Below, in pieces: positions 24,301-32,870 of a stretch of DNA of 64,000 nt (its first letter is position 1; every line of letters begins with the position of its first letter). The notes beneath the pieces are model-generated. The model made no database searches, was not told the DNA's origin, and saw nothing but the letters and a program-made list of their open reading frames with translations. This DNA comes from Liolophura sinensis (Eukaryota; Mollusca; Polyplacophora; Chitonida; Chitonidae). Position numbers and translations under genes: made by a program. The stretch lies in assembly GCF_032854445.1 (NCBI RefSeq), contig NC_088306.1, forward strand, positions 19,065,764 to 19,129,763. Reading direction: 5' to 3'.

Positions 24301-25911
24301 CCAACCCAACCCCTCTGCTTCCACCCCGAACTCCAACCCCTCTGCTTCCAGATGGTCATGGCTTCCTGTTTTTCCATTAACATAGAATGACCTACATGAA
24401 TGCGAGTTGCATGTCTACTCGTAGTTAGCTACATCGATATGCAGACGTACTGTTGAAACATTTCAGATAGGCAAGAGTGTTTATGAAATACAAACTTGTT
24501 AAGTTTGTATCTGATATTTCATCAAATCTGTAATATCTACCACATGCAGGACAATTATTTTTTGGGGGTAGGGGAGGAGGGGAGACAATAACCACTCTTT
24601 ATTTTGAATAGTTCTGATTACAATATCCATGTGACAAGTACACAAATATTTCCTGACCTTTATTAAATTTAATGAAGTTTATGTACTCTACATGTACATG
24701 TATGTTTCCTAGGGGTTTAAGGTCGTACTTAACAATTTTACATTGTCATCATATGATGATGAGGAGTCATTAGGGGTGTCTACATATAAGGGGTGTCTAC
24801 ATATATTGAGTCTTCTTATGGCAGGGCGAGTCCATGCCTCCACTGAGAAGCATCATGTCTAAGACACCAGGCAACCCATCCAGTCACATTATGCTAACAC
24901 TGGGCCAACCAATGTGCCGAGCAAGGCAGCAACAAGTACCATTTTTAAAGTTTTTGGTATCACCTGACCCAGGTTTGATCACGGGTCTCCTGACTTTGGG
25001 GTTAATGAAGTTTTATACTGTACTGACATAGGAGCTGGTAGATGTATATTTGCATCTTGCACTGTCTGGAGGAAACCAAACTAAGCCTGGAGGAAACCAA
25101 ACTAAACTTGGAGAAAACTGGACCAAGTTTTGAGGAAAAGCACAGTTTTTCACTTCTGAGATAGCCAAGAAATCTCTCTTAACAAAGGTGCAGACCAATG
25201 AAGCAAAGCTAGATTTGAACACACACCTGGTCGAAAGCTAGCCGGCTTGTAGAACACATTAAATGGCTTGGCCAGCATTTGACTGAGGTTTAGCCAAAAA
25301 TAGTAAAAAAAAAAAAGTATCACATCTAAAATAAATCTTGTCCTCTGTTCTGATTTTGCATATATAACAAAAGCCAGCTTTAAGTTTGTTGGAAATCAGA
25401 AGACACTTCCATCCTTTGAAAGGTACCTAAAAATCCCCTGACCTAAAGCAGCAGTCAAACCTGCAGGAACACCTGTACACAAGGATGGATCACTAACGAC
25501 GTGTACTCACTTGAACGAACGCAGTTTTTTCTCTTTGGGCGATGGTGGGCAAATAGGCCTGGGCGGGGTGACTTGAGACTGATGCTGGACTGCAGGGGGC
25601 ACCCAGTTTGTGTCTTCGTCAAGCGTCTGTGACAAGCTCAGCAAGACAAAATTATCCTGAAACTCGGGCACGCCTCCTGGGGGAATGGGCGTGTCCTTGC
25701 GGCACATGGGGCAGGGGAACCAGCCCGCCTTATCTCCTGGGTTACGCCGCACATAGTCCGTTAGGCAGTGCTCACAGAATGTGTGGAGGCATGGCAGTGC
25801 CTTGGGACGTGAGAATGGCTCTAGGCAAATCTTGCAGGAGAGGAACTCTTCTTGAAGCTTTTCTTTCAACCCCCCACCCAACCCCCCACTACCGCAGCTT
25901 GATTTTGCCAT
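13656..25911 (-). CDS. RING-SH2-pseudokinase protein, Src-like, 8 coding exons
   Basis: Joined coding exons (minus): 25911-25511, 21518-21415, 20973-20767, 20339-20175, 19662-19403, 16970-16817, 14459-14328, 13831-13656. They total 1599 nt, 532 residues plus TGA. Every junction is GT-AG and phases agree throughout. Seen: RING-HC at residues 26-70 (C26 C29 C41 H43 C46 C49 C67 C70), Pro-rich linker about 104-125, SH2 from W135 to about 236 with the FLIR arginine R162, and a tyrosine-kinase fold about 275-525. The kinase has loop GSGQFADV, K304, E319 (spacing of 15 as in Src), H394-R-N396, G414-F-G, F426 and A440-P-E. Known for the families: RINGs recruit E2 enzymes, SH2 binds phosphotyrosine, and HRD and DFG aspartates are needed for phosphotransfer. 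Inferred: a catalytically dead Src-type kinase fused to an E3 ligase, probably cytoplasmic. There is no myristoylation glycine, SH3, B-box or C-tail tyrosine. The frame is intact, so it is not an obvious pseudogene. Upstream coding exons cannot be excluded. Confidence 0.92.
14328..14459 (-). CDS. Exon 7: APE motif and alphaF helix
   Basis: Encodes residues 432-474 and parts of G431 and G475. [18 protein letters not shown] and [17 protein letters not shown] are the tyrosine-kinase P+1 loop, APE motif (440-442) and alphaF helix, with the structural aspartate in SDVWSF. It ends SYGKEPYE. The structural core of the C-lobe is thus intact while the catalytic residues in exon 6 are not. Acceptor ATCTTTCAG, donor GAAG|GTACAG. 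Too short to stand out as an open frame. Confidence 0.92.
14892..14926. repeat. (TG)n microsatellite
   Basis: Near-perfect TG repeat within intron 6. Confidence 0.95.
16122..16569. repeat. Diverged tandem duplication in intron 6
   Basis: Two copies of about 200 bp begin AACTTGTGCCAATATACAAC at 16122 and 16345. They share GGGTCAA, a T-rich block and GCCGAGTGT near their ends, with several indels. A local duplication of intron sequence; no coding content recognised. Confidence 0.8.
16817..16970 (-). CDS. Exon 6: degenerate catalytic and activation loops
   Basis: Encodes residues 380-430 plus one base of G431. [17 protein letters not shown] continues the Src pattern but the catalytic aspartate is N396 (codon AAT). 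GARNILVG keeps N401. The magnesium-binding DFG reads GFG with G414 (codon GGG), two base changes from an aspartate codon. The distance from 396 to 414 (18) equals the Src spacing, so the assignment is firm. The activation loop [10 protein letters not shown] has F426 where Src has its autophosphorylated tyrosine. Acceptor CTTTCAG, donor AAAG|GTGAGG. Confidence 0.94.
17419..17580 (+). mobile_element. SINE fragment in intron 5
   Basis: Plus-oriented, opposite to the host gene: CGTACGTGGGAAGGTCTG, GCGGATGGTCGTGGGTTTCC, a 12-bp insertion in the ACCATAATGCTGG block, then TATAAGTGAAATATTCTTGA and an ATCAAATC tail. Confidence 0.9.
18276..18307. repeat. (TA)n microsatellite
   Basis: Perfect TA repeat within intron 5. 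Confidence 0.95.
19403..19662 (-). CDS. Exon 5: kinase N-lobe
   Basis: Encodes residues 294-379 plus two bases of G293. It contains [11 protein letters not shown] with the ATP-anchoring lysine K304, [10 protein letters not shown] with alphaC glutamate E319, [10 protein letters not shown], the hinge [16 protein letters not shown] (apparent gatekeeper L348) and [10 protein letters not shown]. All align with Src-family N-lobes, with one extra residue before the hinge. The retained lysine and glutamate suggest the N-lobe could still bind nucleotide even though catalysis looks lost. Acceptor CTTTCAG, donor ACAG|GTATGT, ending in phase 0. Confidence 0.94.
20175..20339 (-). CDS. Exon 4: SH2-kinase linker and Gly-rich loop
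   Basis: Encodes residues 239-292 and parts of E238 and G293. [14 protein letters not shown] matches the segment just after Src SH2 domains (ADGLC-x-LT-x-CP). [17 protein letters not shown] matches the Src W-E-I-P-R-E-S linker and start of the kinase domain, and the linker tryptophan is kept. The nucleotide loop reads [10 protein letters not shown] at 282-291; the third loop glycine is alanine, a common substitution. Acceptor TTTTCAG, donor TTAG|GTGAGT. Confidence 0.93.
20546..20690. repeat. 22-bp minisatellite in intron 3
   Basis: About six tandem copies of a 22-bp unit containing CCACCACCAGACCAACTTTG, lying in the intron between the SH2 and kinase-linker exons. The open frame across it is a by-product of the repeat. 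Confidence 0.9.
20767..20973 (-). CDS. Exon 3: C-terminal half of SH2 with acidic insert
   Basis: Encodes residues 170-237 plus parts of D169 and E238. [10 protein letters not shown] and FLVKHYKI match the central strands of Src SH2 domains, and [18 protein letters not shown] matches the end. Between them (about residues 196-216) lies an Asn/Asp-rich insert ([19 protein letters not shown]) where Src has only a few residues. Acceptor TTATTGCAG, donor TCAG|GTAAAT. The acceptor is preceded on the minus strand by an exceptionally long T tract. Confidence 0.92.
20974..21414 (-). other. Intron 2 with very long poly-T before its acceptor
   Basis: On the minus strand an almost pure T tract of about 35 bases (plus 20981-21015) runs into ATTGCAG. 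It may be a polypyrimidine tract that expanded by slippage. Nothing else recognised in the intron. Confidence 0.75.
21415..21518 (-). CDS. Exon 2: N-terminal half of Src-type SH2
   Basis: Starts after TTTTTCTGTAG and its first base completes K134. It encodes residues 135-168, opening with [16 protein letters not shown], which closely matches the Src SH2 opening WYFGK. It includes [10 protein letters not shown], where R162 is the betaB arginine that contacts phosphotyrosine. The donor is CCAG|GTACGG. The exon begins at the first SH2 residue, where SH3 and SH2 are normally separated, so a RING exon in front is a clean domain-boundary junction. Confidence 0.93.
21700..21904. mobile_element. Foldback MITE-like element, family M3, in intron 1
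   Basis: Ends are inverted: left CTAAATCTTCAACCTTCTCA and right TGAAAAGGTTGAAGAATTAG. The inner sequence (TTCGGTGGAA, AAGCTTCAT, ATTATTTCTCTA) matches 26772-26935. Confidence 0.8.
24254..24345. repeat. C-rich low-complexity tract
   Basis: Runs of C interrupted by A and CCGCC, followed by a repeated CCAACCCCTCTGCTTCCA. The minus-strand reading is Gly/Trp-rich and not a protein. Confidence 0.9.
25511..25911 (-). CDS. Exon 1 (coding): RING-HC finger and Pro-rich linker
   Basis: Encodes residues 1-133 plus two bases of K134. The cysteine/histidine spacing is C-x2-C-x11-C-x-H-x2-C-x2-C-x17-C-x2-C, a standard C3HC4 RING of the TRIM/RNF type, with R71 at the usual linchpin position after the last cysteine. 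[14 protein letters not shown] just after the RING resembles the segment after TRIM RINGs. No B-box follows; instead there is a Pro-rich stretch (residues 104-125, with PPRP and CPPSP) and a basic KEKK before the junction. The start chosen is ATG at 25911 (MAKSSC), with A at -3 and G at +4. An acceptor-like CTTGTTTCAG ends at 25924, 13 bases upstream, so an untranslated exon probably precedes. The donor is AA|GTGAGTAC. Confidence 0.9.
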
Positions 25912-26771
25912 CGTCAGCCATTCTGAAACAAGCAAAAAGAAAAAAATAATGTAATTCTTATTTTGAAAACAGTAAAATTGTGCCCAACATGTATACTAAT
26001 TTCTCCACCTTTTCACACACAAAATAGCAACTTTCAGTACTATTTACATGTATGCAGAAGTGCATGTATAATATGACGTTTGGACACAAAACTACATTGT
26101 ATGACTTGGCCAATTTTATGGCCTCACCAAAAAGAATAATGCATTAAAATGTAAAATGTACTACCTGCTCATCTCAAGCTGACCTTAGCTTTATGCAACC
26201 AATGATGGGACTGATGAACCGATAGACATACAGACGAACAGGCAGCCTTATTTCATTACGCACCTGGAAGTGTTCCACCACATTATTTCCTTTTCACAAC
26301 ACATAAACTCACAATTCAATGACAGGTAACTTTGAGTATGCTGCGTCTTAACCCACAAGCCAGTGAAAAGGTCTCCAATGGTTTACTGTATCTTGAAAAC
26401 AAACTTATTTTTGGCTGAACTTCTAATGTTATACATCATACCCTTCTCTAAATAATATTAGTCTTTCATAATGCCTGACCTGTACATGTACATGCTAAAA
26501 TAAGTAACTCTTGTTTTCATGTAATCACAGCATACAGAATTACCAAAACAAAAACGAGAATATTGGCAATGTGCCTGTCTACAAACACAAATGTGTACAA
26601 TGATTATAGGTATATCAATATAAACCACTCTTTCTTGACCACACAGTATAATTAACCTCATTCCATATACACATAAACATACATGTACATGATGATTAAG
26701 AAATGATGTCTATTTATATGCGTGTAACACTTAATATCGTAGCTTAAGTAAACACTGTATATGTACATACT
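25912..26771. other. Upstream of RING exon, no exon seen
   Basis: The minus-strand acceptor TTGTTTCAG ends at 25924, so on the gene model this is the end of a 5' intron. No recognisable coding segment. Confidence 0.5.
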
Positions 26772-26935
26772 GTAAATTGTTAACTTTTTCAACCGCTAAA
26801 AAACTCTTTCGGTGGAATTCATGCATACAATGAAAATGACATACTTTCATCACTAAAACTGCAAGCTTCATAAAATTGGGCAGATTATTTCTCTACACAC
26901 CATAGTTTGGTTGAAAAGGGTTGAAGAATTAGGGC
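26772..26935. mobile_element. Foldback MITE-like element, family M3
   Basis: TTTTTCAACCGCTAAAAAAC at the left and TTGAAAAGGGTTGAAGAATT at the right; internal sequence is shared with 21700-21904. Confidence 0.75.
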
Positions 26936-27195
26936 ATAAAAAACCTTCCTGTTACATGTTAATGTACATGTTTGAACACTGTGTGTACCAAAACAGACTG
27001 AGCAATGTTACTGTGCCTCTGGGCATAATAAAGCCTACGAATACATGAACAGGGGCCCTGAACAATTGTAGCATTCTACTGAAGACAAATCAACTACATG
27101 TTCATCTTGAACATTTTTAAGCTTATATCCACTTTAACAATACAGTCACATTGGGCAATGAACTGGCAAACAACAGGACTGCATGAAAATATATA

Positions 27196-27388
27196 CTGTA
27201 ATTCTTCAACCTGAGGGCCTTATTCTGTGTAGACTGATAAAATTAATCTTTTCAGAAGCACTGAAACTGGCCAATCCAACCAATGTAGCTTCATCTCCAA
27301 AATCAATTTTTTTTTTGCGCAAACATAAGAATACATCTACACGTACATTGCACAGAAAGGGAGAAGAAGGTTGTAAAATCAGGGTAGA
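27196..27388. mobile_element. MITE-like element, M3-related
   Basis: Starts CTGTAATTCTTCAACC and shares GGCCAATCCAACCAAT and a CTCCAAAATCAA block with 34244-34463. The right end (GAAGGTTGTAAAATCAGGGT) is a diverged inverted match. Confidence 0.6.
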
Positions 27389-27682
27389 ATGATATATCTG
27401 GTCTGAACAGAACTTTAATAGTATTCATACATGCACCCAACAAAAATGCTAAAAAGAAAAAAAAATAACAGCCATAATAATCATCTGACATCAACATGTT
27501 TAACGGCAGACTAAGCTTATTGTAATGGCCATAAAAATTGTGTGACACACTACACTTTTAGAGAGAGCCAAATAAAAGTCATTAAATGAGGGGTTTGTTT
27601 CTGAAACTCACATGCTCTCATTAGGACATCATCTTAGGTTCCAATCAAACCTAAAAGCATCATTCATTTAAAAGGATTTGAT

Positions 27683-27775
27683 TAATTTGATTAGTGTTTT
27701 TACATTGGTGCATTATGGTGGGAGGAAACTGGGGGAAACCCACGACCGTCCGCAGGTTGCTGACAGGCCTTCCTA
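27683..27775 (-). mobile_element. SINE fragment, main family
   Basis: GCATTATGGTGGGAGGAAAC followed by CCACGACCGTCCGCAGGTTG. The GTTTTACGCC block is degraded and the head is missing. Confidence 0.85.
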
Positions 27776-28095
27776 GTTACAGCATTTAAAAGGAACAGCC
27801 CTCTCAGATTCAGGCAAGATGAGTACGGTATTTCACATAAAATTTTTGCTTTCACGTGACACATTTTGCTTGATTCTCATCCATTCATCCATCGCTTAGG
27901 GCCAATTAATAGTTTTCTGTAAAGGTTGACTAATTTTTTTATCAAGTGCTAGTATCAAAAGTATCATTTATGTGCCTTTATATGCTTCTGAAGGTGCAAT
28001 TTTAATAAATATAAGTGAAATACACTAACTTGAATAATGTTCAACTTTTTAGTTCAAATACAGTCATGTTTAGTCTTCAGGTTAAACATCACTGA

Positions 28096-29065
28096 CACAC
28101 GTACATGTAAGCATTTAACACACATAAATGTCCACTCATAACACGTATATGTAAGCATTTAACAGACATAAATGCCCGCTTATAAGTCCTACATGTAAGC
28201 ATTTAACAGACATAAATGTCCACTCATAACTCGTACATGTAAGCATCTAACAGACATAAATGTCCACTCATAACTCGTACATGTAAGCATGTAACAGACA
28301 TAAATGTCTGCTCATAACTCGTACATGTAAGCATGTAACAGACATAAATGTCTGCTCATAACACGTACATGTAAGCATGTAACAGACATAAATGTCCACT
28401 CATAACCTGTACATGTAAGCATCTAACAGACATAAATGTCCACAAATAACACATACAGGTAAGCATTTAACAGGCATACATGCCTGCTTATAAGTCCTAC
28501 ATGTAAGCATTTAACAGACATAAATGTCCACTCATAAACATGTATATGTAAGCATTTAAGAGACATAAATGTCTGCTCATAAACACGTATATTTAAGCAT
28601 TTAAGAGACATAAATGTCTGCTCATAACTCGTACATGTAAGCATCTAGCAGACATAAGTGTCTGCTTATAACTCGTACATATAAGCAATTTAACAGACAT
28701 AAATGTCCACTCATAACTCGTACATGTAAGCATCTAACAGACATAAATGCCCACTCATAACTCGTACATGTAAGCATCTAACAGACATAAATGTCTGCTC
28801 ATAACTCGTACAAGTAAGCATCTAACAGACATAAATGTCCACTCATAACCTGTACATGTCATCATCTAACAGGCATAAATGTCTGCTCACAACTTGTACA
28901 TGTAAGCATCTAAGACATAAATGTCCACTCATAACCCGTACATGTAAGCATTTAACAGGCATAAATGTTCACTCATAACACGTACAGGTAAGCATTTAAC
29001 ATACATAAATGTCCGCTCATAACTCATATATGTAAGAATTTAACAGACATAAATGTCCACTCATA
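28096..29065. repeat. 44-bp tandem array, about 22 units
   Basis: Unit start points at 28101, 28145, 28190, 28234 and 28278 show a period of 44. Each unit joins GTACATGTAAGCAT to AACAGACATAAATGTC and CACTCATAAC. Many units hold the perfect palindrome CAGACATAAATGTCTG, and TACATGTA is a second one. Units are contiguous with no variable spacers, so it is not CRISPR-like. No coding content. Confidence 0.96.
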
Positions 29066-29810
29066 CTGTAACTCAGATGTTTCCTTATTTTTTTTCACTT
29101 TCAGAAAACATCACAATACAGAGATCCCTTTGATTACCACACAATGAAATGAATTGGAGTTTGCATGTACATATATATGACATGTGCACAGATCTATAAA
29201 CAGCTGTTGATCAAATAACATCTGTGGTTTAAAATCAACTCTTTATGCTATTTTTTTTTTTATCTCATTCTATCACATAAAATCATAGTTTTAACCCTTT
29301 GTTTGATTCAGCATTTTGCATCAACAGATTTTACCCGGTCTGACCTCAAAAGCTGATGGGGTCCAGAAGGATAAAATCTCACAGCAAAGTAGGAGTATTA
29401 TAAGATGTCTAATTATGAAGCTGCTTATTAGAGACAGGGTCACGTGCACAATTTTTCGTACCGATAAAAGCTGGCCAAATAAAGGCAAAGGTCAAAAAGC
29501 CACATTAAACTTAGGAAAAACAAAAATCAAATTCTAAATTTATTTAATTATATCAATTAGATGTTGAAAATGTGAGATTTAATAAATGTCATATTCAGCC
29601 TAATACCAGAGAGACATGCATGTTATGTACTTTAACAAATAGTCTTCAGCGTAAATTATGGACAGAGCCCAAATATTAAAACCAAACCGTACCTGTTTCT
29701 GACATTTTAGACACTACTGTCCATAGCGACACCATACGCTGTTCTATCTGATATAGGTAAATGTTAAATGTACATGTACCTGGACTTCATTTTCTCTCTG
29801 TTTTAGCATC
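29066..29810. other. Non-coding, nothing recognised
   Basis: AT-rich. An open frame at 29316-29537 has no recognisable features. Confidence 0.45.
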
Positions 29811-29900
29811 GTGGGAGCCCGCTTTCCTTCCATCATTATCCTGGCCACCATTGTATATGTGTAATATTCATAAAATACCAATTCAATAATAATCAAATAA
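29811..29900 (+). mobile_element. SINE fragment, main family, strongly degraded
   Basis: CCATCATTATCCTGGCCACC then GTATATGTGTAATATTCATA and a CAATAATAATCAAATAA tail, recognisable as a diverged plus-strand 3' part. Confidence 0.6.
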
Positions 29901-30090
29901 TCCAATTCAGGACATTGTTTAAAACAGGTCTGACATCAACATGGTGGAAGTGGTTCAAACTGCATGGAGGATAGCATAACCATAACTTTATACCTACATG
30001 TACATTTATACACTAAAACTGTTCATCTATTACATATGATACATGTAACGCCTACATACAGTAAATGACCTAAAGTTTTGATTTATTATT

Positions 30091-30212
30091 GATTTATTTA
30101 TTTATGTCATTGGTGTTTTACACCGTACTCAAGAATATTTCACCTAAACGACAGCAGCCAGTATTATGGGGGGGGGGGGGGGGGGGGGGGAGGAAACTAG
30201 GCAGAATAACAG
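30091..30212 (-). mobile_element. SINE, main family, interrupted by a poly-G run
   Basis: The tail complement (ATTTATTTATTTATG) and TTGGTGTTTTACACCGTACT are followed by GCCAGTATTATG and a run of 23 G (30168-30190) where other copies read GTGGGAGG, then GGAAACTAGGCAGA. Confidence 0.85.
30168..30190. repeat. Poly-G run of 23
   Basis: Homopolymer inside a SINE; could be real slippage expansion or an assembly error. Confidence 0.9.
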
Positions 30213-31484
30213 GTGCCATCATGATCTCTGTCTTCATTAGACATGTGCTTAAACACTACATGTAGCATACATCATCACACAGCATGATACATGACATGTA
30301 CAAGGTAGGTATCCACTGAGCGATTATAATGCGTGACATCTTCTGGAGATTAGTTCCCGTATTTAGACCAAGAAACCAATTATCTGGGTAATTAAGTCAT
30401 TGCCGACCTGTAATTAACACACTTTCCAATTATTTATGATTTTATAATTAAGGTGTGTTGATATGAGACTTCTGAAGACGCAAAGTGATTTGGCTTCTTT
30501 GAGAGCTAGCTCCAGGAGAAGAATGTCACAGATAATCAGATATTAAATAAATATATACACATGTACATCTTATATTATTTTTAACACTGGTCTGAATGGT
30601 GGTTGATCATGCAACTTTATAGATCAAGCAAGACAGCCCTTTAAACCCTCTGAGTCAGCAAGGGCCCTGTGTACAACTAATAATATACATGAATGGACAT
30701 GTGGTACATGTACACTGATGTGAGTAAACATGAACGTGAAAAAAATATACATGTTCGAGAATTTTCACCATGAGTTGGTGTGTAACTACTCCATAATGAT
30801 ATTGTATTTGTATCAGTTCAGTTCAGGAATTATTATGAAAAGAAAAGTTCATAAATATAAAATCAAACACGGTGATAACCGAGAGAGCATCAGTGAGATG
30901 AATGGAAGGATGGAAGGCGACAAATGTCTCGCCAAAAACTGGAATGGTTTCTCTGGCGGAATTGGACGGCTGCTCAGCTCTATATATAGTTTGTAAACTT
31001 CGCTGATTGCCCCAGGCCGGAGTCATGTAGAGCATTGGGCTACAAACAGCACCAGCAGTGGAGCTTATTGATTACAAGATTACTGCTGTCTGGACATGCT
31101 GTCCTCCCCTCAGACTGCTCAGAACGCCATATGGAATGGCTAGAGCGCTCACAGCTGATGAGAACTAGTCCATAGCTCTGTAGTACTAACTCGCATACAA
31201 GTACCCCATGTAATCTGTACATATACAATGTACAGTTGAGTAGATGTACGAACCAAATGTGATATGTACATATGCATGAGCGGTATAACGTGTCACACAG
31301 CGATTTGTGTGAATCCTTCCTAAATCTTCATCAAATTTTGACCATAGCCATACCCTAAATCCTAAACGCTTTCGCCTATGAGGGAACAAATTTCAGTCCA
31401 ATTTATGCACATTTTTAAGACTTTAGAGATAAAACTACATTGGTGGGATGGGCCTATTATAGGACTTCACAAAAAGTGTAATCT
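30213..31484. other. Non-coding; slightly GC-richer patch near 30.9-31.2 kb
   Basis: 30930-31190 is richer in GC and contains TATATATA and E-box-like CAGCTG, but I see no splice-flanked exon. The open frame 30730-30996 is unrecognised. Confidence 0.4.
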
Positions 31485-31557
31485 TATCAGTCTACACAGA
31501 CCAATGCTTTCAGAATATGCTTGAATGCTCACACATGAACAGGTTGAAGAATTACAG
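31485..31557. mobile_element. Fragment of M3-related element
   Basis: CAGTCTACACAGA and GGTTGAAGAATTACAG are the complement of the left end of the element at 27196. Confidence 0.55.
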
Positions 31558-31774
31558 AAGTGCATGTTTTTGCATAACAAAAGCATGTTACCTGATCTGG
31601 ACAGGTTGTTATATAATTTCTGTGAAGTCCATATGTGTCCCTACCTGAACAAGAAATTTTACCCTTCAAAATCTAACGAATTTTGTTTTCATATGGCATG
31701 AACAGTTGCACTTGAATTGTCGGATTTGCTGGAGGTTTAGGGTAGTGCTTTCTACACATACATGTACCTGTACA

Positions 31775-32870
31775 TCGTACACGCATATCAACCTGTGTTA
31801 TCACTGTAAATTATGTGACACTGGACACATAATCTAGACTACATGACCTACAAGTAAACACATGTATCAACCTGTGATATCACTTAGTAAATTATGTGAA
31901 TTCTTCACTTGACACATAATCTAGATTACATGAACTTACAAGTAAACATGTGTATCAACCTGTGATATCACATAGTAAATTATGTGACACTTCACACATA
32001 ATCTAGATTACTTGAACCTACAAGCAAACATGTGTATCAAACCTGTGATATCACATAGTAAATTTATGTAAATTCTTCACCTGACACATAATTTAGGCTA
32101 CATGAACCTACAAGTAAACATGTGTATCAACCTGTGATATCACATAGTAAATTATGTAAATTCTTCACTTGACACATAATCTAGATTACATGAACCTACA
32201 AGTAAACATGTGTATCAACCTGTGATATCACATAGTAAATTATGTAAATTCTTCACCTGACACATAATTTAGACTACATGAACCTACAAGTAAACATGTG
32301 TGTCAGCTGTGTTATCACAGTAAATTATGTGACACTTCACACATAATCTAGATTACTTGAACCTACAAGTAAACATGTGTATCAACCTGTGATATCACAT
32401 AGTAAATTATGTAAATTCTTCACTTGACACATAATCTAGATTACTTGAACCTACAAGTAAACATGTGTATCAACCTGTGATATCACATAGTAAATTATGT
32501 AAATTCTTCACCTGACACATAATTTAGGCTACATGAACCTACAAGTAAACATGTGTGTCAGCCTGTGTTATCACAGTAAATTATGTGACACTTCACACAT
32601 AATCTAGATTACTTGAACCTACAAGTAAACATGTGTATCAACCTGTGATATCACATAGTAAATTATGTAAATTCTTCACCTGACACATAATTTAGGCTAC
32701 ATGAACCTACACGTAAACGTGTGTCAGCCTGTCTTATCACAGTAAATTATGTGAATTCTTCACTTGACACATAATCTAGATTACATGAACCTACAAGTAA
32801 ACATGTGTATCAACCTGTGATATCACACAGTAAATTATGTAAATTCTTCACTTGACACATAATGTGAAAC
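31775..32870. repeat. About 85-bp tandem array, roughly 13 units
   Basis: CCTGTGATATCACA-like starts recur near 31791, 31871, 31959, 32042, 32131, 32219, 32306 and 32386 and onward (spacing 80-89). Each unit carries TAAATTATGTAAATTCTTCA, ACACATAATCTAGATTAC and ACAAGTAAACATGTGT. Subtypes alternate (GTGATATCACATAG against GTTATCACAG), suggesting a higher-order pattern. Confidence 0.95.

Larger units (their letters stand above)
21519..25510 (-). other. Intron 1 (RING to SH2), 3992 bp
   Basis: Contains a foldback element (21700-21904), a C-rich run (24254-24345), part of a dispersed repeat (24720-24800) and short tandem repeats at 25075-25130. A moderately GC-rich stretch at 23280-23480 is unexplained. 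I looked by eye for an SH3-type ALYDY reading on the minus strand and saw none, and the flanking phases join without one. Confidence 0.7.

Noticed and set aside
21519-25510. Hidden SH3 exon between RING and SH2
   Set aside because: No ALYDY-type reading seen on the minus strand, and the flanking exons already join in phase; a profile search would settle it.
13656-25911. Processed or decayed kinase pseudogene
   Set aside because: All introns, splice signals and the frame are intact; the changed catalytic residues sit within an otherwise well-kept fold.
28096-32870. CRISPR-like arrays
   Set aside because: Repeat units are contiguous, with no unique spacers, and the genome is eukaryotic.
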